From Lasiodiplodia sp. COLG20 (Eukaryota > Ascomycota > Dothideomycetes > Botryosphaeriales > Botryosphaeriaceae), in assembly GCA_009801085.1 (NCBI GenBank), contig VNWV01000007.1, positions 1,612,001 through 1,676,000 of the forward strand: a stretch of 64,000 bases of DNA, written 5' to 3'. The notes under the pieces were generated by a model. That model was not told the DNA's origin. It saw only the letters and a program-made list of their open reading frames with translations, and did no database searches. Shown in pieces: positions 56,382 to 64,000 of the stretch. The translations under genes and the position numbers were made by a program. The first letter of the stretch is position 1. Every line of letters begins with the position of its first letter.

Positions 56382-58465
56382 ATGTCCTCAAATCCAGACG
56401 TCTCTGCCCTTCTGGGCGAGATCCTATCCGGTCTGAAGGCGCTGCAGCAGGATAACGCCTCGCTGTCGTCCCAGGTGGATGCCATCAACGGCCGTGTCAA
56501 CATGCTCGCGGGAATCAAGCAGGTCCAGGACACGGCGGCGCACAGCCACGCCTCCGCTCCCGTGCGGGACGATACCAAGCCGTCCGAAAGCGTGAAAGCC
56601 GTTAGTGAGCAGTATGAGCCTGAGGCGGCCCCGCGCCGGACCAGCGTCTCGCTCAACAAGATCATCTTGACCTCCTATCCCGGCCAGGCGGGCGTCGATC
56701 CTATCCCAATGCACTGGGGTCACGTCGACCCGGCAGTGCGTGGGCCTGTCGTTGTTTCTCGCCATTCTAACACTATAAGAAGGAGGAACGGTACGTTAGC
56801 GCGGCGTTTAGCTGAAAGTATAAGTGTGTGTTGCAGAGGCTAACGATCCATCGCAGCAATCGGCGCCCACGGCGGCTCGTACTCTATCTATCATGCTCTG
56901 GCTGTCGCCAGCAAGAACCTGGATATCAACCACAAGCCTGATTTCACCAACACCGAGCCCGCCGCCGACATTGGGCCGTTCCCGCAATGGAGCGACCCGA
57001 AGAAGATCGTGTCAATGGATCCGCTCGGCCATTTGGCGCCATGGCTTTACAAGGACTACATTGACAAGGATGGCGTCGAAATCCGGCCGACGATCGCGGT
57101 GACGAAGGCGCACATGAAGCTGCCGGAGCTCGAGGAGAGCGTCAAGAAGGGCCGTCTCGTGCCGGACGGCAAGATCTGCCTGAACGAGACGGGAGAATTG
57201 GCTGTGACTAAGTTCGCGGTCGAGCCCGTCTGGTACCTGCCCGGCGTAGCTGAACGATTTGGAATCGGTAAGCGTTGCACAAGCCAGTCAGCGTAGGATC
57301 CGTATATGTTGACTAACTGCATGATTAGACGAGGGAACCCTCCGCAGGACGTTGTTCGAGGAGACGGGCGGCTCGTACCCGGAGCTCATCACCAGAGGAG
57401 ACATCAAACTGTTCATGCCGCCGATTGGTGGCTTGACGGTCTATGTCTTCGGTGATCCAGCCAAGATGTCCGACCCGAACGTGCGCCTGGCCCTCCGCGT
57501 GCATGACGAATGCAACGGCAGCGACGTGTTTGGGTCTGACATCTGCACCTGTCGGCCCTACCTGATCTTTGGTATCGAGGAAGCTGTGAAGGAGGCGCAG
57601 AAGGGCGGCAGCGGCGTCGTCATTTACTTCCGCAAGGAAGGCCGTGCGCTGGGTGAAGTCACAAAGTACCTTGTTTACAACGCACGTAAGTTCCCGGCGG
57701 GAGGTGAAACAGCTGGTGGTGGACCCGAAAAGCTAATTAGTGGGCGGCAGGCAAACGTGGCACCGATCGTAGGTGTTCCCATGGGGAAGGTGGTGATAGG
57801 GCAACGGCTAATTGGCGATAGGCGCGAGCGAATACTTCCAGCGAACCGAGAACATCGCAGGTGTGAAGGTTTGTCTCTGCAACACCATTAGCTGGCAGAT
57901 CGGATGCTGATTGCACTCTCACCGCAGGACATGCGTTTTCAGGCGCTGATGCCGGATGTGAGCAACACGCCCCCGCTCCGCTGCGCTGTCTTGTGATTAC
58001 TGACCGCACCTCGCCGGAGCACAGATTCTACACTGGCTCGGCATCACCAAAATCGACAGGATGCTCAGCATGTCCAAGTAAGTTGTCGAGCTGCGTTGTC
58101 GGGCCGCCCCGCACCGGTGTCTTTGTACTGACGGCGGGAACAGCATGAAGCATGACGCTATCGTGGAGCAGGGGATCCCGATACACGAACGGGTACCGAT
58201 CCCCGACGAGATGATTCCGGACGACAGCCGGGTGGAGATTGACGCGAAGATCCATGCGGGCTATTGTAGGGGATCCCAATTACCATTGCTTGACTCGCGT
58301 TCCACGTGGTGCGGTGCAACGGCTGACAGACCCCAGTCACGACAGGAAAGGTGCTCAGCCTGGACGAGCTGGCCAGCGTGCAGGGCCGTGCATGGGATGA
58401 CGTTGATGTAAGTGGTGAAAAACAAGGCATGCCCGACGCCGCTGACACACAAAACACAGCATTAA
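56382..58465 (+). CDS. urc1: GTP cyclohydrolase II-like uracil catabolism protein Urc1
   Basis: Nine exons: 56382-56790, 56857-57267, 57329-57685, 57822-57868, 57928-57957, 58025-58077, 58144-58265, 58337-58407, 58460-58465, 501 residues. Residues 1-75 are a fungal N-terminal extension with a coiled-coil-like helix. The middle part (LTSYPGQAGVDPIPMHWG, NTIRRRNAIGAHGGSYSIYHAL) is the Urc1-specific domain. The C-terminal GTP cyclohydrolase II-type domain includes RVHDECNGSDVFGSDICTC (zinc cysteines) and YFRKEGRALGEVTKY. Urc1 is needed for the URC route of uracil breakdown in yeasts. The last exon is just CAT plus TAA, which yields the WDDVDH ending. The loop NARASEYF seems about five residues shorter than in relatives, so the exon 3/4 joint (intron 57686-57821) is the weakest part of the model. 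Confidence 0.87.
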
Positions 58466-59519
58466 TTTGCGCCCCGCTGGACGCTGGGGCCGCGAGCGGC
58501 ACTCGGCCGCTGGGCTGGAGTGCTCATTGCGGGGGAGCACACGGGAGGGGCAGGGGAAGGCATGGGTTGGCCTGATGGGTGGGATTTTGCTATCTCGGAG
58601 CCGCTGCCGCTTAGATACCGTCGCGGAGACTAGATGAATGCATCCGCTGATCCAACCTGCTGCAGCCTGTCGGCATGGGCGGGTGATTGTACCTTAAACC
58701 CAGAGGTGGCCCGGCCCGAAGAGACGGCGTCGATGCTGCGCGATCAAAAGCCGGTGAGGGCGGCGCCGGTCAGACGACGAGCTTCCATCGAGCTCTATCG
58801 GAAGCGCGCGCATGCAACGGCCACTGGACGCGTGTGGCCGGCGAGTCAGGCGGGCCAGGACTTCTCGCTGGAGGAGAGGCATGCTTTACGTGGCCGCACC
58901 CATGCCTGCTGGGCGGCGGCGGACGGGCGGTCGGCTCGAAGCCGCGGCGCCAACGCAATCCGGGCTAGTGGCTCTTGCGCGCTCCCACGACGACGCTGGC
59001 GGGCGCCGGCTAATGGGCTGACCAGCCTGACACGCCGCGCGGGCGGGTCGAATCGGCCGAATGCAACGCAGCTGTGCGGTGAGCTGTGACGAGACGCCTG
59101 GCCGAAGGGTGGGGAAAGCGGATGGCCCCTCTGGATCAGCGCCGTTCCAGAACCCCTGATGTGGGCTGGCCGGTCATCGTCGGCGCCCGTATCGACGGCA
59201 ATTCCACGCCAGCACAAGCTTATGCAGTCGCTGACTGCCCACGTATAAACGCTTGACAGCGCACCGAGCCTTGCTCCTGCGACCAAAGCCCACGTCTTCC
59301 AGCACAAGTGCATTCCGCCCATTGGTCCTAGCCAAAACCGGTTATCCAACGCCTGCAGTCCCGGGTGCCCGCATATCAAGGCTGCATCCCCAGCGCACAT
59401 CTGCCGCCCGCCGTTCTATCAGATCCTCCCAAGCCACCACACTACCAGCAAATAGTGCCGGACACTCGCTGCGCAAACAACCTCCTCTTCATATACAACA
59501 CCTCATGCCCGTCGCCACC
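58466..59519. other. Intergenic, no supported gene
   Basis: GC-rich with overlapping open frames on both strands, none with domains. The right end is the promoter of the next gene. Confidence 0.45.
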
Positions 59520-60013
59520 ATGGCCAGCAGATTCTACATCCAGATGCCTCCGACCCAGACGCCCAAGCAGGCCTCGCGCCGCTCACCACTCACGCCATCG
59601 AGCCCGGGCGTGTCGCCACCATCGTTGACCACGCACACCTCCTGCGCCTCCAAGCACGATGCTGGCGTCCACCCGGCCAAGGCGACCGCCATCCTGACCC
59701 GCATGGCCTCCAGCGGCTCGCGGAGAGCCTCGGATCCCTCGAGCCCGCCCCAGTCTCCTGGTACGTGAACCTTGCGCACTGCATATTTTCCCACGTGTTC
59801 TGACATGCATCGCAGAGGAGAGGTCCAGCATCAACTCGGACACGTCAGACTACTGGTACAACGGCAGCAAAGAAGGTCAGTCCGCAATGCATTCCGTTCT
59901 CGCGCGCAAACGCCCGTGCTAACTCTGCTTCAACAGGCGGCTACATCAGCTTTCCCGACTTCGAGAAGTACTGCTCGCCGACCCAGGACGGCTACCAGGA
60001 AGAGAGGACTTGA
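59520..60013 (+). CDS. Small hypothetical protein with Ser/Pro-rich N-terminus
   Basis: Exons 59520-59760, 59816-59875 and 59937-60013, 125 residues. The ATG at 59520 is chosen because it sits in a perfect GCCACCATGG context; another in-frame ATG lies 15 nt upstream. Residues 10-80 are disordered with repeated SPxxP and SRR motifs that could be kinase sites. The C-terminus EERSSINSDTSDYWYNG then KEGGYISFPDFEKY is aromatic and ordered-looking. Clean GT-AG splicing with conserved phase argues for a real gene. No family is recognised and no function is proposed. Confidence 0.65.
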
Positions 60014-61049
60014 AGAACCAGCGGCATCGCGCCCGCAAAGGCATCGCATCTCCACTTCTTCATCATCACACTCTTCTTGTCATCCACTGGACGACCTTCC
60101 TTTGACGCGCCGCGGAGCAAACTCTGCGAAACGCGCGACTATTCACTCGTCATCCTTGACCCGGAATCCAGACATGTCCGATATTTAGGACTTCCCCGAG
60201 ACGGCCGCGTGTCTCAGCGGCCGCCCCGAGAGGCAGGATATCCGAGGCGGCGTTTGGGAGTTTTTAGACGGACTGTGCAAGCAGCGTGCATAATCCAGCC
60301 CAGCGTTGGGTTGTTGCACTTGGAGGGGTTAGGGTATCATCCGGGGTGGGGGCATGAACAGGGCTGGGACGGAATCACCCACGATGTCGCTCGCAGCGCA
60401 CTGGGATAGCAAGCGACTAGGGATTTTTAATACACCGCGGGCGCTCGCGCCCGTTGCCTTCTGAACCAAACATTGCGCACACTTTGCAAACCGTGACGTC
60501 GCGCGCGCGCAACGGGACGGGTGGTTGGCGGGGTTACTGTGGTCAGCGTCGCCTGCCCCGCTCCAAAATTTTCCTGCGCAGAGTTTGAACGTCTTCTGAG
60601 GCACGGCTCGGCAGCGAGACGCCGCGAGCCGCGACCGGTGATAGCCGGCGGCTGAAGGGCGTGAAGTCGCTCGGAGGTGCCGTCAGCATACTATGGCGCA
60701 GTACTTCGACGCGCGAAGTACCTGAAGATCGCCGACCGGTCAAGTCCCGGTGAAAAGAGCGCCAGGGAACCCGCTGCTAACTATGTCCATGAGGCGCAGT
60801 TGGCGCCACTCCACTCTTTTGCCGGGCATGGGGCTGAAGTGAGTGTTTGCAGGGGATGCAAATGCCCACGTGAGCGGCAACTCCTCGGCGCACAGGGCCC
60901 GTGTGGGTCGGCACAATTCGCGGGTCAACGGTTTCACCGGTTTACCGAGACGCACTTTGGCGATTTTCCTTCGCCAGTTGCAGACGCGCGAAATCAGCGA
61001 CGACGACCACGACAATCCCGCCCCCCGACACCACACACCGGTTGCAACC
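60014..61049. other. Intergenic; promoter of eS1
   Basis: No gene is seen. The region 60490-60700 is GC-rich with CGCGCGCG. Confidence 0.5.
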
Positions 61050-61982
61050 ATGGCTGTCGGAAAGAACAAGCGTTTGTCCAAGGGCAAGAAGGGCATCAAG
61101 AAGAGGACCGATGCCTTCGCCAAGAAGGACTGGTACTCCGTCAAGGCGCCCTCGACCTTCGCCATCAGAGAGTACGGCGCAAAGAGCTCCAGCCTCCGCA
61201 TCGCAAACGCTTACGCATTCGCAGTGTTGGCAAGACCCTCGTCAACCGCACGACCGGTCTGAAGAACGCAAACGACGCTCTCAAGGGCCGCATCTTCGAG
61301 GTTTCCCTGGCCGACCTCCAGAAGGACGAGGACCACGCGTTCCGCAAGGTCAAGCTCCGTGTCGACGAGGTCCAGGGCAAGAACTGCCTGACCAACTTCC
61401 ACGGTCTCGACTTCACCTCCGACAAGCTCCGCTCGCTCGTCCGGAAATGGCAGTCGCTGATTGAGGCCAACGTTGTCGTCAAGACCACTGACGACTACCT
61501 CATCCGCCTCTTCTGCATTGCCTTCACCAAGCGCCGCCCCAACCAGATCCGCAAGACCACCTACGCCGCCTCCTCCCAGATTCGCGCTATCCGCAAGAAG
61601 ATGACCGAGATCATGTCGCGCGAGGCCTCGAGCTGCACCCTCTCCCAGCTCACCACCAAGCTGATCCCCGAGGTCATTGGCCGTGAGATCGAGAAGGCTG
61701 CTCAGGGCATCTACCCCCTCCAGAACGTACGTTTCCGGGCCACAATGGAGCTAGAGAGTGCCGCGAAGGTTAACACTAGGAATAGGTCCACGTCAGGAAG
61801 GTTAAGCTGCTCAAGGCGCCCAAGTTCGACCTTGGTGCCCTCCTTACCCTCCACGGCGAGGCGTCTCACGACGAGTCTGGCCAGAAGGTACGTGCAACAA
61901 TGCCAATCGCCCAAGCCTGTCCTGCTAACAGGCCGCACAGGTCGAGCGTGAGTTCAAGGAGACTGTTCTGGAGAGCGTCTAA
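61050..61982 (+). CDS. rps1: 40S ribosomal protein eS1 (Rps1/S3Ae)
   Basis: Exons 61050-61171, 61225-61726, 61786-61887 and 61941-61982, 255 residues. The first intron (53 nt, GTACGG donor, TTCGCAG acceptor) must be removed to give [16 protein letters not shown] as in other fungi. Family blocks: [89 protein letters not shown], and the ending [14 protein letters not shown] component of the small ribosomal subunit near the mRNA exit site. Confidence 0.96.
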
Positions 61983-63425
61983 ACGGTTTAAGGATGGACG
62001 GGTTGTCACGACGGTCGGGTTTTGCTCTTTATTAAAGGCATCAAAAAGGTGTTATCGTTTGAATCGAAAATCAGAGCCAAAAACCCGATTTCCAATTTCC
62101 AGCTTTCCTAGTGCTTCAGTGAACGGTCCACGGGCGGCTTTGAGGCGTACATGGGAGGAAAACATGCCCGGCTGGACTCGAAGGCACATCCATGGGAATA
62201 GCACCGTTGTCAGCAGAAGCCGGCACCCCATCGGCCATGGGGTAAGCAATGGAATCCGATATTTTTTTCATCTTACGGACTATGCACCATTGTGTCGTGA
62301 GAATTGAGCTCGGTTTCTCTTTGCAAGGTTCCACTACAGCCCGTATCGCACATGGTAAGAGGACAGGACTACGCACGCGGAGCACAATATCTCATCGTAC
62401 CTAAATCAGAAAAGGCTACGTCAGCCCGTGTCGGTTATCTTGTTGTCGAAGTTCCGCAAAGCGGTCTGTCCACAGGTGGCCATGTCATGAGGGCAAGTGC
62501 TCGTATTGCTGCTGACTTGCACAGCGGGGAGATGGTCACTGCTTGTAGGGCTCACAATCGTTTGGAGATGTTCAATAGTGCTTGGGAGTTATACTTTCAT
62601 AACTCCGCACGGATATGCACCGGTCCCCGTGCGTTATCCATCATCCTTTGTGCTCTGAAGACCAGGGTTCAAGCATATAAACGACAGAAAAATAGTTGGC
62701 TGGGGAATTTTTAAAAAAATTCGAAAAATCGCTCTTTAGGAAGCCGACTATTGGAAGCATGGGCTTTAAGGCGTGCCAAATAGGGCTACAGAGTCGTAAT
62801 GCGGCGGTCACGCAGGGCTTCTGGTGGATAATAGATGTTCTCGGCCTTGTCTCGTAGCGCCGGCTTCCATGGGCCTCGTGACTGTGCATTCACACGACCA
62901 CTGTTGTTGGGTGTTGATATTTTTTGTTCGTGCCCGACGTTGGACGTGTGGTCCCGGCCATGGCGACGTGGGACCCGCGAGACCCGTGATGCGTGGGGAA
63001 CGGGCCTTTTTTTTTCCCTCGCGATGATGCACGAGGTCGGGTACAAGAGGGGATGACATCTCCCGCCAGCAGCGCCGGCGGGATCCAGAATTCGCCCATC
63101 TTGCTTAGAAAATTTTTAATCAATTGCGTCCCGAATCTAGGCAAAATGCTGGCCACAACAGATTACTGTTTTTTCGGTGATGATGGTGTTGCATGGGATC
63201 GGTGCGGGACTGACCTCATAGCATCCATTTTTTATCGCAGGTACGCGATAAGGCATCGAGCGGCACCAATCCTCGCGATGGGTTTGCCCGTGGCTAGTAC
63301 CTAGTCAGCTCCCTGCTCGGGCGCCACACACGCGATCAACAACCACCCTGACTGCTGCGCCCTGACACCCTGCACGCCCGACCACGACATGCGTTGACGA
63401 GAAGACGATTCGAGAGGCCTGCGAT
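61983..63425. other. Intergenic, 1.4 kb, no supported gene
   Basis: Only short ORFs without motifs. Some A/T runs lie at about 62711-62730. Confidence 0.45.
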
Positions 63426-64000
63426 ATGGTGGTTTCCGACGTGGACGCCGGCGGCGATAGCCGTCGCAGCAGCTATGCGGCCGCGCGCCGCAGCAGCGGC
63501 ACGCCGCTGTACCGCCAGAGCTCCAATATGAGCGAGTGAGTAGGGTCACGCCGCGCGTGTGCGTAAGAGAAAAGGAATAAAAATGTGCTGAGACGTATCG
63601 CAGCGTCAGTCTCCTGACCGACGTCCCGATGGCGCAGGATGAGGTAAATTTGTCTTCAGCTGGTGGTTTGTCGTCGGGGGAAGGAAAGTTGGCAGCAGGT
63701 GACGAGCGTTTGAGACGCAGGACGCTGCTGGGCTTTTTGTCCTCCTACGACGGGCTCTGGGGTACTGCTCAGCGCAGATGGCTGACCTGCGAGTAGATCT
63801 TCTCCGGGCCCATGTCCGAGAGTGTACCCACGAGCGTCACCGGTTTTGCCCACCGCCAGCGCTCTCGCGCGGACTCGACCGTCAGTATCACAAGTTTTAC
63901 ATTCTACGACGATGAAAGGGATTCAGTCGATACGCTCGAGGAGGAGGCTATCGCGGAGGAAGAGGAACTGCTGGACGATGTCAACGGGTACGCAGAGGAG
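63426..64000 (+). CDS. ypk9: 5' part of a probable vacuolar P5-type cation ATPase (Ypk9/ATP13A2-like), cut by window end
   Basis: Exons 63426-63535, 63604-63643 and 63797 to the window end, about 118 residues so far, phases consistent. The visible part is the disordered cytosolic N-terminus: MVVSDVDAGGDSRRSSY, YRQSSNMSD, then SGPMSESVPTSVTGFAHR, RSRADSTVSITSFTFYDD and an acidic EEEAIAEEEELLDD stretch. The SESVPTSVTGFAHR block and the RADS...TFY motif recall fungal Ypk9 N-termini. No transporter core is in view, so the call is tentative. Ypk9 is a vacuolar-membrane P5B ATPase linked to metal tolerance and polyamine transport. A possible further donor (GTACGC, 63988) lies near the window end. 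Confidence 0.55.

Noticed and set aside
60677..61951. Plus-strand open frame of 424 codons covering eS1
   Set aside because: Contains the main eS1 exon by chance read-through; the spliced 255-residue eS1 model matches the family from first to last residue.

Overview
The window is nuclear DNA from a filamentous ascomycete (Pezizomycotina, possibly a dothideomycete). Most protein genes are cut by short GT-AG introns of about 50-75 nt, exons are GC-rich, and the gene set is fungal: Urc1, Ham1, Fap7, Rheb, a class V myosin and a SUT-type sugar carrier. The only repeats are degraded, AT-rich ones. The species cannot be told from the sequence alone.

Region 1 (about 1-17.3 kb) is gene-poor and AT-rich. 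It holds a pterin-dehydratase-like protein, a GC-rich low-complexity ORF ending in a SUMO-interaction-like motif, a three-part SH3-like / GIY-YIG / zinc-cluster protein, intron-bearing tRNA-His and tRNA-Gly genes, a decayed second tRNA-His, 62-bp and 121-bp tandem repeats and a 480-bp palindrome. Some repeat copies differ by C-to-T and G-to-A changes, as left by repeat-induced point mutation (RIP). A spliced 88-residue secreted cysteine-rich protein lies at its right edge.

Region 2 (17.4-27 kb) carries a SUT-type sucrose/alpha-glucoside transporter, histone chaperone Nap1, 3-phosphoglycerate dehydrogenase with a Gcn4-type promoter site, and ribosomal protein eL33 with a 10-nt exon.

Region 3 (27-49 kb) is mostly minus strand: a serine/proline-rich unknown, a ZUP1/C78 deubiquitinase, myosin V, a cytochrome P450 that seems to lack its heme cysteine, Ham1 (plus strand), Fap7/AK6, glucose-6-phosphate dehydrogenase, an ABHD11/Imo32-like hydrolase and Rheb.

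Region 4 (49.8-64 kb) has a Wapl cohesin-release factor, uracil phosphoribosyltransferase, Elf1, the uracil-catabolism GTP cyclohydrolase II-like Urc1, a small conserved-looking unknown, ribosomal protein eS1 and the 5' end of a probable Ypk9/ATP13A2-type P5 ATPase running off the window. The uracil salvage gene and urc1 are 1.8 kb apart with only elf1 between them.

Exon boundaries were worked out by hand from splice consensus, reading phase and family resemblance. No search or alignment was run, and family comparisons are from memory.
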